DNA from: Eremomyces bilateralis CBS 781.70
Lineage: Eukaryota > Ascomycota > Dothideomycetes > Eremomycetales > Eremomycetaceae
NCBI RefSeq assembly: GCF_010015585.1
Contig: NW_022985085.1
Location: 6,384-70,383, forward strand
Direction of reading: 5' to 3'
Length of the DNA stretch: 64,000 bases
The notes beneath the pieces were generated by a model, which was not told the origin of the DNA, ran no database searches, and saw nothing but the letters and a program-made list of their open reading frames with translations. Positions 1 to 9,105 of this stretch are shown here, in pieces; position 1 is the first letter of the stretch; every line of letters begins with the position of its first letter. Position numbers and translations under genes: made by a program.

Positions 1-392
1 AGGCCGTAGCCTTCTCGCCGGACGGCAAGACGCTGGCGTTGACATCGCGCGACAAGACGGTCAAGCTGTGGGACGCCTGGTCGGTCGCGCTGCAGCGGAC
101 GCTCGAGGGCCATGGTACGCTCTACACTCTTTCTTTCTCCGACGATGGTACCCACCTCCAGACGAATAGAGGATCCTTACCTATCTTATCTCTTTCCTCT
201 ACCGGTTCAGACGGCCCCGACCCACTGGTTTCCCCCTCTATATTTGTCAGGGACCAATGGGTGTGCAGTCAAGCCGGGCCGATCCTTTGGCTTCCTCCCG
301 AGCATCGGACAAACTGCATCGCGGTTCATAAAAGCGTTGTTGGCTTTGGGTATACATCTGGAAGAGTAATAGTTATGGAACTAGCTCTGTGA
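1..392 (+). CDS. C-terminal end of an NLR-type protein with WD40 repeats (5' cut by window edge)
   Basis: The reading frame is open from the first bases and ends with TGA at 390-392. It first encodes one recognisable WD40 repeat (FSPDGKTLALTSRDKTVKLWD) and then leaves the repeat pattern. The tail (DQWVCSQAGPILWLPPEHR, then VGFGYTSGRVIVMEL) is the conserved end seen in many fungal NACHT/NB-ARC proteins with C-terminal WD40 propellers, the HET-E/HET-D-like group linked to non-self recognition. Such proteins normally have an N-terminal effector domain and a nucleotide-binding domain; both would lie left of this window, so the effector type cannot be told. No stop or frameshift is visible in the part present. 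The family call rests on the tail signature and is fairly secure; the function is inferred. Confidence 0.75.
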   Translation, partial: AVAFSPDGKTLALTSRDKTVKLWDAWSVALQRTLEGHGTLYTLSFSDDGTHLQTNRGSLPILSLSSTGSDGPDPLVSPSIFVRDQWVCSQAGPILWLPPEHRTNCIAVHKSVVGFGYTSGRVIVMELAL

Positions 393-698
393 GCTTTCTT
401 CAAACCCCTCCCCGCCCACCTCCAATACTAGGCCATCTCTCTTTAGAATCAACCCCTGTAGGTTTATTGATCAGGGTATTCGTAATCATTGGGAGGAAAC
501 GCGTAAATAGCTGAATCGCTCAAAAACAACATCTTCGCAACGGATGGTCCTGCGCGTACAGTGGGCGATAATAGTGAGTGACATTTCGGCAGGGACAAGA
601 ACCAATGAGAAGACGCCACGTATTCAGGGGCGCATCAAATTAATTGCAGCGATGGATGGGCAGGAGACACGAAGACTATCTCCCCATATCCCTCGTTG
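393..698. other. Intergenic, no feature seen
   Basis: This stretch follows the NLR stop codon and runs up to the solo LTR. I see no sustained reading frame, repeat or RNA gene. The last five bases (694-698) are the left target-site duplication of the LTR. Confidence 0.6.
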
Positions 699-886
699 TG
701 TTACGGCACGGTAGCTGGATGCACACAACATACACGTAGCCAAAGATATTCTAGATTAAGCTAAAGAAGAGAACAAGAAGGGGAAGCTCTCTTGTTTACA
801 TCGGAGAGGTTGGACTCTGATTCACCCTTGGCCTAATCAGGCTTAGGCTCTCAGCCTTAGCCAACCAAGGGTTTCAACCCATAACA
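699..886. mobile_element. Solo LTR of an LTR retrotransposon (188 bp)
   Basis: The element starts TGTTACGG and ends CCCATAACA, giving the canonical TG...CA ends inside a 5-bp inverted TGTTA/TAACA. It is flanked on both sides by the same 5-bp duplication CGTTG (694-698 and 887-891). No internal retrotransposon coding sequence is present, so this is a solo LTR left by recombination between two LTRs. The short length is usual for Copia-type LTRs, but the superfamily is not proven. The perfect duplication suggests that the insertion is not ancient. Orientation cannot be decided. Confidence 0.82.
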
Positions 887-937
887 CGTTGACTAAGTAT
901 GTATGGTACCAAGTCCAGCCAATGGCAGGCGAGCCGA

Positions 938-1528
938 GTAGTACTACGGTGAGAGAGTTCCCACGTGGTCACCCACCGTAGTACTATTCCATCTCTAACC
1001 TGCTTGAGTACGGCAGAGCGGACGGGATGCCCTATTCAGGTTGACGGGGCTCACTCCGCTCCGGATATACTTCGGATAGTTAGGAGGTACGTACAGGAAC
1101 TTGCACTTGGCTGTCGGTCTCCTTTCCATCTGCCGTCTGCATTTCAGTGGATGGGAATGCCTACTATTCCTCTTCGCCATCTTCCTGCCTTCGATCCATT
1201 CCTTATAGCCTATAGTACTGCGATATCATGCGGTCTTGCTACGTATTTCTCGTTTCCCCCGTATAGAATCAATCTTATAGTTATGAGATTCTTGAAGACG
1301 AAACTAAGTAGTCAAGGGTATGAAGCGTCGAAAGCATGCAACATTATCATCCATCCTTGATTCATTCACCCCTGCAACCCATTCACACCCATTCTCGAGC
1401 CTATCGCTTGCGAGCAAAAGCAGCCGATTTTGTAGGGGCAAAAGCAGTTTTCGTAGGGTCTTTCCCTCAGAAAATGGAGGGATTTGCTCCGTCGTCCTCG
1501 TTTTGTTCAGGTTGATGTGGCCGTATGT
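938..1528 (-). pseudogene. 5S rRNA copy split by a 461-bp insertion
   Basis: Two separated blocks match the intact 5S gene at 1626-1744. Bases 1528 down to 1506 carry the 5' end (ACATACGGCCACATCAACCT). Bases 1044 down to 955 carry the rest to the GGGAACTC near the 3' end. Between them lie 461 bp (1045-1505) of unrelated sequence. The 10-mer TTCAGGTTGA is present at both junctions (1035-1044 and 1506-1515), as a target-site duplication would be. The last 3' bases of the 5S are missing and are replaced by an inverted copy of a 5S-internal segment (938-951). The copy cannot form the closing helix and is taken as non-functional. Confidence 0.8.
1045..1505. mobile_element. Unidentified 461-bp insertion inside a 5S rRNA copy
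   Basis: This block interrupts a 5S rRNA copy and is bounded by the direct 10-mer TTCAGGTTGA. It has no long reading frame, no obvious terminal inverted repeats, no TG...CA ends and no poly-A tail on either strand. It contains a short internal direct repeat (GCAAAAGCAG at 1414-1423 and 1438-1447). It could be a truncated retroelement, a SINE-like sequence or filler DNA captured during break repair. The family is unknown. Confidence 0.5.
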
Positions 1529-1625
1529 ACTAACAATGGAAGCTTTTCACACCATAAACGACCATTGATCCATTTTGCCCACTAAAAACTTGGCACAATG
1601 GCCATAAAAATATAAAAATATAAAA

Positions 1626-1744
1626 ACATACAGCAATAGGAGTTCCCACGTGGTCACCCACCGTAGTACTATTCTATCTCTAACCTGCTTGAGTACGGCA
1701 GAGCGGACGGGATGCCCTATATTCAGGTTGATGTGGCCGTATGT
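1626..1744 (-). rRNA. 5S ribosomal RNA gene (119 nt)
   Basis: The minus strand reads from ACATACGGCC (5' end at 1744) to GCTGTATGT (3' end at 1626), exactly 119 nt. The first and last nine bases pair perfectly as helix I, with one G-U pair. AACCTG pairs with CAGGTT as helix II. The internal promoter blocks are present: TCCCGTCCGCTCTGCCGTAC with the following AAGC, and GGTGGGTGACCAC. Immediately downstream comes a T-rich tract (TTTTTATATTTTTATATTTTT), a good RNA polymerase III terminator. A TATATC lies about 25-30 bp upstream of the start, where fungal 5S genes often have a TATA element. The overall sequence resembles yeast 5S rRNA. Dispersed single 5S genes are normal in filamentous ascomycetes. 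Confidence 0.88.
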
Positions 1745-2385
1745 ACTAGAAAACGCAAGTTTAGGCATGATATACTAAAAAAGTCCAATCATACATGCAA
1801 CTTGTCAGAGATAGTGTGGCCTGAGTGGGGGATCCATATCTGAATCGAGCCAAGCACCCCTGTGCGCAAGAGAATAGAAAAGATCTCGACTGACCGCGTG
1901 GAATTCCCTAGACATCAGGAACCACAACCAATGCCTCACACGGTGGGCTACCTAAACCCTTCCTTCCATCGAGCAGAGTTGAGCCTCGTTTTCCATCCTT
2001 CGCCAGGCTGCGGTTGACGTGCTCATAAGGCAATCACAAAGACTCTGTTCTTATCTCTGGCTTGGGCTGTCGAGTATGCGTAGAGAGGTAATAGGATGTA
2101 TGGGTATAATGCAGAAGTCCAAACTTCATACCTTCAATTCATGTCACAGCTGTGGTCATGAAATGCTCTTGGCATAACTCTAGCGGCCGAACAACCTGCT
2201 TGATGATTTCGCCTCGCCAGGATCGATTCCCATCATTCGCGCCCGTGAAGCACCACTTCACAGCGGAAGCGTAATCATCACCACCTTCATCACCCACACT
2301 TAAACTCTATTTCAGCGCAGCCATTAGATCGAAAGCGTGCTTTGCATCTCCGGTCCCGGTTGGATGCTTTTTACGAAGAGGGTGG
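1745..2385. other. Intergenic, no feature seen
   Basis: This lies between the 5S gene and the inverted-repeat element. Apart from the upstream TATA-like element of the 5S gene (about 1769-1774), I see no coding frame, RNA gene or repeat. Confidence 0.5.
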
Positions 2386-2387
2386 TA

Positions 2388-2856
2388 GGGCTGGACACGA
2401 ATAAGGAATTTGGCTATTCGTATTCGACTTTTCCTCTTGAACGATTATTCGTATTCGACTAAGTTTTGAGACGTTTTATTCGTATTATTCGCGAATATTC
2501 GTAAATAATGCCAAGACTTATTCGGCAAAAGCCGAGCCAATGAATGAATGCCCAGCAGTCGCGACTTTTGTTTACCCGAACACGATCTGGAGGATTTGAG
2601 CTCTAAGAGATACAAAGCATATCAATAGCGTCGAATTGATCACTCCTGACGATTCAGCAAGCCAAGTGACCCCAGCGCAAAGCTCTCTGTCGACCATCTC
2701 TCCGATGCGAGATACATGGAAATAGCTTCAGAGATAGACGAATAATTACGAATAATTACGAATAATGCGAATATTATTCGTACGAATATTAGTAAGCGGA
2801 AATTCTAAATTTTATTCGTATTCGACTACGAATTGTCGAATATTCGTGTCCAGCCC
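2388..2856. mobile_element. Small non-autonomous inverted-repeat element (MITE-like, 469 bp)
   Basis: The element begins GGGCTGGACACGAATA and ends with its exact reverse complement, giving perfect 16-bp terminal inverted repeats. It is bounded by TA on both sides (2386-2387 and 2857-2858). It encodes nothing recognisable. The outer parts are AT-rich and built from repeated ATTCGTATTCGACT-like and GAATAATTAC units in both orientations. The middle (about 2520-2720) is ordinary mixed sequence. If the TA is a target duplication this is a Tc1/mariner-type MITE. If the TA is part of the repeat (TAGGGCTGG...CCAGCCCTA) the ends resemble hAT elements, but no 8-bp duplication is visible. Confidence 0.75.
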
Positions 2857-2881
2857 TAAAGCAGATGATCAATAGTCAATA

Positions 2882-2905
2882 CAACAAATAATAATAATAA
2901 TAATT
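2882..2905. repeat. AAT/ATA microsatellite
   Basis: A short run of AATAATAATAATAATAAT directly follows the inverted-repeat element. It is a simple sequence repeat with no other visible role. Confidence 0.7.
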
Positions 2906-2909
2906 CAAT

Positions 2910-3547
2910 TTAACGTGCTATCCGGTTCCCGTTAGGGTCTATGAACACGGTCATTTGACTATTTAGTATGTCGCGGGTAAAAGTTTCCCCATAGCCAGGG
3001 CTATAGGTACCTAAAACCCCGCCTCCTCCTTCGTGGTGGTAATTGTCCTTCCGTTTTTGCCTTCGATACAACAAATACAGGAAGAACCTTGCCTCTTCGA
3101 AACAGCGCGTCAAATTCGAGCATAGGATAGAATCTATACCATTCCTGCTTCCTGAAATTCATGACGTCCTCACGCCATCGGCAATTGAATGCGTTAGACA
3201 ACAGGATCTACAGCACTAAAAGGAGTAAGACAACGTCGCGACGGACATCCTTGCTCTAGCGTATTTGAGAAGATAAATGGTCTTCCATTTCGTCATACTC
3301 TACAAGATATAAGGAATTCTGGGTCGATATTACTACTAAGTTGCCTTGACGACGATCATTGGCGCTATCGACGTGAGCAAGGACAGTCAATACGCCACTC
3401 CAAGGCCATACCAGTCCATCCTCGAGCCGCTTCCTGCTCAAACAAGAGGTACGCCAAGGAGGAACGTGGCTTCAACTCGTAGAGATCCACCGGCTTTTGA
3501 ACGACGTGTACCACCTTCTGTCCCTCGATTTCAGCCTCCTCCTCCAC
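2910..3547 (-). pseudogene. Degenerate coding-like region, origin unknown
   Basis: Overlapping minus-strand frames read like pieces of one protein broken by frameshifts. One piece is LAYLLFEQEAARG, continuing in another frame as WPWSGVLTVLAHVD and ISTQNSLYLVEYDEMEDH. Nearer the end are EWYRFYPMLEFDALFRRGKV and, again out of frame, MTVFIDPNGNRIAR before a stop at 2910. I do not recognise the family. It may be a relic of a host gene or of a transposon. The call depends only on the protein-like composition of successive frames, so confidence is low. Confidence 0.25.
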
Positions 3548-3599
3548 CCAGTGTCAATCACTTGCTGACCTCCTACGGCACCTAGGCACCTCTGTTTCC

Positions 3600-4052
3600 G
3601 TGTCAGATCCCCCATCTGCTCCAGATACGACTGTTGTGACTACTTCTATCTCTCTCTCAGTCCCTGCGCTTGTTCCTATGACAATTCCTACATCTACACC
3701 AATTTCGAATCCTGTAGCCACTTCTGTATTTTTGTCAGTCCCTGCACCTACTCCTGCATCTTCTCCTACTCCATGCCATTTGTCTCCACCCGTCTCTATT
3801 ACTGTGCCTATCATTACGGCTCGATCCCTTCCACAGTCTGCCGGGCAACCTCCGTGGTTGGAAGAGTTCTTTGCTGACATCGAGCGTCGACGGCTTCGGC
3901 CCACTCTGCATGACTGCAGTGACTTTAACAGAGTGACCAGTTTTTTGGCAGAGACAGGGCAGGAAAAGGGCCCGACAGAATTGATTGAAGCACGGAATAT
4001 GGCTCTCACTACAAGCAGAGTGTATGCTTCCTGCAAGAGCAGGGTGCCTTAG
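3600..4052 (+). CDS. Hypothetical open frame, Pro/Ser/Thr-rich, doubtful
   Basis: An open frame of 150 codons has a low-complexity N-terminal half made of repeated Ser, Pro, Thr and Val motifs, followed by a charged segment (PPWLEEFFADIERRRLRPTL) and a stop at 4050-4052. The frame extends a little upstream of the first ATG without a clear start. The antisense strand is also open over 160 codons, which weakens the case. No domain is recognised. It could be the 3' end of a decayed gene. Confidence 0.2.
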   Translation: MSDPPSAPDTTVVTTSISLSVPALVPMTIPTSTPISNPVATSVFLSVPAPTPASSPTPCHLSPPVSITVPIITARSLPQSAGQPPWLEEFFADIERRRLRPTLHDCSDFNRVTSFLAETGQEKGPTELIEARNMALTTSRVYASCKSRVP

Positions 4053-4923
4053 ACATTGAATAGGAATCTGGGGAGTACACTAGATGTGAAGACGTAGAGT
4101 TTTGCCGACCTTCGCGCTCGCTTACCTTTTACGTCAAATTGCCTATTGCAGCGATACGCTGCCGCAATTCGGTGCACTAGGAAAAGAATTAGTGAGATCC
4201 ACGCGAATAATCAAGTCTTCGCCAGGTTCAGTAATTACGCAGTTGGGATGTCGGACATGACACTCAAGACCGTGTGACACGCTAACCACCACGCTAATAA
4301 AAGGAGACCAACACGACTAGTTAAAACAAAGTCAATAACTATTGATTGTAGCAATTCAGTATATAAAGGTCTTCTACACAGGTAGTTTACGAGTGCCGCA
4401 GCCAACTCGTGACAGACCGAAGTTGTTTTCATCACATTTCGTAATGGGAGGTTTTGTTATTGCGCGTGGCCAGGGGGCCAGCTGGGCGCAAATGAGAATC
4501 GTGACGCATTCCGTGCGCCCACCATGGGCCCAGCTGGATAGAAATGTTTGAACACGTCGCGATCTGGGGGATGATCCTAGAGTAGTAGTAGGCTAATAGA
4601 CTTGATTCGATGGATGGTGCGGTCATGCTCCCCTAGAATGGCGCAATAGGGTGAGTAGCATACGTGATTGTCTGGGATCATCTGTCAAAGACGGAGCTTA
4701 TCCACTGCGATATCTGATACCAGTAACGATGGATAGACAATAGATAGACAATGGTAAAGTTGCGTGATCTATAAGCTATATTCAACAATACGCGGGGAGT
4801 TTTAAAAATGTGCCGAATATCCGGAAGGATAGATAAAATCAGGACTCAACGACACGCGGAAGGAAAGCAGAGACTCTTAAATTATACTTTGAACTCATTC
4901 AACAAGAGAACACGTTAGCAAAT
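4053..4923. other. Intergenic region and promoter of the dioxygenase gene
   Basis: No gene is seen. A 10-bp inverted repeat, CCAGCTGGGC at 4478-4487 and GCCCAGCTGG at 4528-4537, lies about 390 bp upstream of the dioxygenase ATG. The core CCAGCTGG is itself palindromic. A short tandem GATAGACAAT pair occurs at about 4731-4750. No regulator is known to me for these sites. Confidence 0.4.
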
Positions 4924-6190
4924 ATGGCACCCTCAGCAATTGTGGCACCCGCAGTGACGGAACAGGATGTTCCAATCGTTACCAAAGGCAGACCGCAGCC
5001 GTTGGCATCGTCGGGCCTCCTCGATCAATTCGAGCAATTCGATGTAACCCCAGTCATCGGCACGGAGTTCTCAAGTGCCAACCTGGTCGAGTGGATTAAT
5101 GCTCCGAATGCAGATGAACTTTTAAAGGAATTGGCCATCAAAAGAAAGCACCCCATACTAATATAGGTGTGCTCTAGACTAACAGACTCGTAGTCTCCCA
5201 GCGCGGTGTGGTTTTCTTCCGTGCCCAAGACGACCTCACGAACGATATTCAGAAGGTATTGGTTCAGCGACTCGGCGAACTGACAGGAAAGCCAATAACC
5301 TCGGGCCTGCACATTCACCCGGTATTGAACCCTAGCCAAGAATTTGGAGGAACCGATCCGGAGATCAGCACAATCAGCTCTGCCCAGCACAAGAAGCGTT
5401 ACAGCGTCGCTCCAGGTGAAAAACTCACCGCAAAGCCTCCGAGCGCTGAATACTGGCATTCGGATATCGCCTTCGAGCCAGTCCCCGCTGATTATTCCTC
5501 GCTTCGACTTATTGAACTACCCAGGACGGGAGGAGGTGGGTAGAACTCAGATCGTCGCCAGAGGTGGCGCTAACAGCCATTATAGACACCCTCTGGGCAT
5601 CCGGATACGAGCTCTACGACCGTATTAGTGAGCCATATCAGAAGTTCCTTGATGGTCTCACGGGCACCTTCGCCCAACCGGGATTAACCGCCGCTGCAGC
5701 TCGCGGTGACGTCAAGGTCTATGACAAGCTCCGCGGTGCACCCGAAAACGATGGTAGCTCGTTCAAAGCAGTGCATCCCGTTGTGAGGACCAACCCTGTG
5801 ACTGGTTGGAAGAGCCTTTTCCCCGTTGGTGACCATATCCACCATATCAATGGAGTGACGGAAGAAGAGTCCAAGTCCCTCCTGAGCTGGTTCTTAGACT
5901 TGGTATACAAGAACCACGACCTGCAGGTCCGCTTCCAATGGAAGAACCCGAATGATATCGGTAAGCATCCCGTCATCCCAAGGGAGTTAAGGCTCAGAGC
6001 TGACATATGACTAGCGATCTGGGACAACAGAAGCACCTTCCACCGCGCAACCTTCGATTATGACGGCCAGGGTGAGCGCTTCGGTAATCGAGCGGTAGGA
6101 GTGGGTGAGCGACCGTATTTTGATCCCAATAGCAAATCACGCAGGGAAGCTCTGCGCGAGCATGCTCCTGGAGAGAAGATTCAGGTATGA
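4924..6190 (+). pseudogene. TfdA/TauD-type 2-oxoglutarate-dependent dioxygenase gene with a lost 5' splice site
   Basis: The gene encodes a Fe(II)/2-oxoglutarate dioxygenase of the TauD/TfdA family, enzymes that hydroxylate sulfonates, phenoxyacetates or similar small acids. Four exons fit: 4924-5140, 5194-5535, 5586-5960 and 6015-6190, together 369 codons plus stop. The metal ligands are present: H161 and D163 in YWHSDIAFEP and the distal histidine at about 321 in STFHRATFDY. Introns 2 and 3 are normal GT...AG. Intron 1 has a normal branch site (ACTAAC) and acceptor (TCGTAG) and, if removed, restores the family sequence LAI-I-SQRGVVFF. Its 5' end, however, reads AAAGAAAG where GTAAGAAAG would be expected. 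Without splicing, translation stops at the TAG at 5164-5166. It is probably a recently silenced gene; non-canonical splicing cannot be excluded. Confidence 0.75.
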
Positions 6191-8236
6191 TTGAGTCCGT
6201 GAAAATCTCCGGAGCCCATTCGCGGCTCTACAGTCCGCAGCCATTCATTCATGTTAAACCAATTAGGGAGATAGATTGAACTTTTGATGAATGAAGTAAT
6301 AGCTTCTGAACTAGGTCCCGTGCGTGGTTGAAAAAACTAGAATAGCGACCCTGTAGAGATCTTGAGGTTTGGTGGTTCACGAATGCGGATAGCCCATTGG
6401 AGTACTCCGTATTTCAGGGTGCATTAAAGAAAAGTATGAGGAGCCATTCAAGACGGGTATTGGCAGGAAACGAATGAGGATAAGAGAGAGAGATTCATAG
6501 GCCCGTCAGGCCTCTCTGCAATTGATTAAGTTGAGTTGAGTTGAGTTACTCCGTAATACATATGTACAGATTTATCTCAGCTGGGGTGTTCATTTAAGGT
6601 TGCAAGTCTAATAGTAACCTAGGGAGAAAAGAGCGATTTCAGAGAAAAATATCTCATTCACAAAAAGTGGGTAAACAGAGGAGACCCCGCCTTCTCCTAC
6701 TAGCAGACGCGTCTCAATCCCGTCGCAAGTATCCTCGAGGCTCGAGCAGGATGGAACTCCCAAGTGGACGTCAATCTATCCGCCAGTGTCACAGTGCGTA
6801 GAAGGGGAGCCGTTTAGAACATGGCTATTATATTCTAGCTAACTAGTATCGGACCTAACGAAAGATAAAGAAGCGGGAAAGGAAGAAGAGAAAGAGAAGA
6901 GAAATTACTCCCTAAGTGCTCGACTCCCCTGTGTAACCTCGGTGTGTTGTCAACGGTCGCACGATGCCTGACTTCACTTATCGTCAAGCCACAAGTTATC
7001 CATCCATCAACGTCAGAAAGCAACATAAGGTGGAACCGTGACAGCCTCATCATTGTGGTCAATACTAGAAATTGCACAGGTGGAATACCGCAAGCGGCGA
7101 TGCCATCGCCTCTAAGTAACTGTTAAACTCCGCTCTTTCCCTCTTACGGCCTGCTTGGACTAAGAGGCCACGATCGAAAATCATTGCCACGGCATTCAAA
7201 AAGCCGCACAAAGAATCCTGCTACATCAATGCCGGCAGCAATATTAGCATTGATATGGACCGTGGGAACACTATCTCAATCGCAAAGTACGACTCTGTAG
7301 AGAGGACATGACGGGCTAGAGCAACAAGAATTGCTGAGCTTCATATACGGTACGGTAGGCAAAATTTGTAGGAGAAAAAGACCTTAAATTACCATCGCGA
7401 CAAGAGACCATAGCTCATTTATATAGCTTACCGTAACTATTAAAATGTTACCAATATAACTAGTTCAGTCGAATCCTGTCGCACGTGATGTGCTAAAATG
7501 GTTGGGAGTGAGGTGCTGTTGTTACAGCAGCGAAGTTGTTTGTATTGTGTGTTGTGTGTAAGTTGTGTGTAAGTTGTGTGTTCTAGCTGAATGCCTGGTC
7601 CCCCGGCCCTACAGATATACGAGAGTCACGGCAAGACTATTAATGCAGTTTGTAGCCTTGGACTCCTAGAGCTCATGCCTTGGCCTGCGACAAATCCTTT
7701 TAGACTACTCCGTACCATACCTCAACTGTTGCAGCTTTGGTACAACCGCCACCCCGTTTCGGATGGGTCATCCGCCCCAATCTGATGCATTGCCATTGAC
7801 GCCAAACCACCACGGAAATTCTGCACATCCATCTTCTGGACTTATTCCGGTCTCACCATATGACCTTATACTACGAGCACAGTAGGGGTTGGTGTGGAGC
7901 CTTCACTTAATGATTTCAAATTCCTCGTTGCTTGACTCAGAAGGGAAAGAAGACGTGATTTGCTTCGTCAACAGCCCGCTATAATTGCAGAGCCTAGGAT
8001 ACGCGAGATCTCACCACCTCGTCGACTCGTCTCTAGTCCGTACGTAGGGGCCAGCACGACACATCGGACGATACTGACAACAGCATACATGGCATGATTC
8101 CGTTGTCTGCCTCTCATCCACATACAAAGCCATCTTTTCGAAATCATGTACTTATACCGTCTTCCATTTCCTAACGCCAATTCTATCACAGTCATAACGT
8201 TCAAGCATCCATCTTAACTGAAGCTACTAAATCACA
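6191..8236. other. Intergenic, 2 kb, simple repeats and TACTCCGTA motifs only
   Basis: I see no supported gene. Three of the window's six TACTCCGTA/TACGGAGTA sites are here (6403-6411, 6547-6555, 7706-7714). A GAGTT pentamer repeat lies at about 6528-6547 and a GTAAGTTGTGT tandem at about 7546-7582. A 64-codon frame at 7591-7785 has no family resemblance and is not called. Confidence 0.5.
7546..7582. repeat. GT-rich short tandem repeat
   Basis: Tandem units of GTAAGTTGTGT and GTTGTGTGT follow each other here. It is a low-complexity tract in intergenic DNA. Confidence 0.6.
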
Positions 8237-8758
8237 ATGTCTGTCCTCATCGCGTACGCCACCTCCAGAGGATCAACAGGCGAGATCGCCAACCGCATCG
8301 CGTCCCGCCTAGAGACCTTCATCAAACCCGTCACCTGCCTCCCCGTCAGTGAAGTGCAGCCCGGCTCCCTCCCCAGCTACTCCGTCATCGTCGTCGCCAG
8401 CGCCATCCACGCCGGCTCCTGGATCAACCCCGGCCACTGCTTCGTCCGCACCAACAAAGCCGTCCTCCAGAGCAAGCCGGTCTGGGCGTTTAGCGTGGGC
8501 ATGCCGCCGACCGACGAAGAGCACGCGGCGGAGGAGAAGGCGGTGGCGGCGAGTCTGCGCAAAGATCTGCCGGATCTGAGGGGACATACGCTGTTCCAGG
8601 GGGCGTTCTTCAAGGAGGATATGCCGTGGTGGATGGGGATGTTCATCCGCTTCATCCCGAAGGAGAGGCAGAAGTGGGGGGATGCGCGGAATTGGGAGGA
8701 GATTGAGGGATGGGCGGATAAATTAAGGAACGAAGTCAAGGCGCTGAACAAGTCCTAG
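8237..8758 (+). CDS. Flavodoxin-like protein (HemG/flavodoxin_5 type)
   Basis: This single-exon gene encodes 173 residues. The N-terminus MSVLIAYATSRGSTGEIA is the strand-loop-helix that binds the FMN phosphate in flavodoxins. A second core strand (YSVIVVASAIHAGSW, about residues 49-63) and the end (KWGDARNWEEIEGWADKL) match the short one-domain flavodoxins related to protoporphyrinogen oxidase HemG. Fungi use a different, FAD-type enzyme for haem synthesis, so a role as an electron-transfer or quinone-reducing flavoprotein is more likely than haem synthesis. No signal peptide or membrane segment is seen. The gene stands alone between two intergenic stretches and its codon use is GC-rich at third positions, as in expressed genes. 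Confidence 0.8.
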   Translation: MSVLIAYATSRGSTGEIANRIASRLETFIKPVTCLPVSEVQPGSLPSYSVIVVASAIHAGSWINPGHCFVRTNKAVLQSKPVWAFSVGMPPTDEEHAAEEKAVAASLRKDLPDLRGHTLFQGAFFKEDMPWWMGMFIRFIPKERQKWGDARNWEEIEGWADKLRNEVKALNKS

Positions 8759-9105
8759 GGGTACTCGGTTTTGATCTGTTCGAGCTTGTAAGCGATCTGA
8801 TTTGGATATCATCTGTTGTTGTTGGCTTGGAGCGATTGGAGTAACCGGGGACGGGGTTTGCTTTGGAATTTGGCTCATTCCTTCATTAGGACATAATTAT
8901 AAATGGATTATTAATGTGTCTGCCTGACACAAGACTCGTACAAAGGGCTAGATATGCAACCGGATAAATCGCTCTGTACAACATAATTCGAATTTGCATT
9001 CCCATCTCCACAAAATCCCCCCGTTATACGCTGTGCAGTGCACAGCAACCTTCAGAATGCTCCATTGAGCTACGGATCGAACTCCGTGCCCAATTGGAAG
9101 TCCCA
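8759..9105. other. Intergenic, no feature seen
   Basis: This is the 3' region of the flavodoxin-like gene, converging with the multicopper-oxidase pseudogene. No coding frame or repeat is supported. Confidence 0.5.

Noticed and set aside
7591-7785. 64-codon frame in the 2-kb gap before the flavodoxin-like gene
   Set aside because: It has no family resemblance, no splice partner and no codon bias like the neighbouring genes.
9055-9095. tRNA-like sequence (TTGAGCTAC and GATCGAACTCC close together)
   Set aside because: The D-arm-like and T-arm-like pieces are in the wrong order and have no anticodon arm between them.
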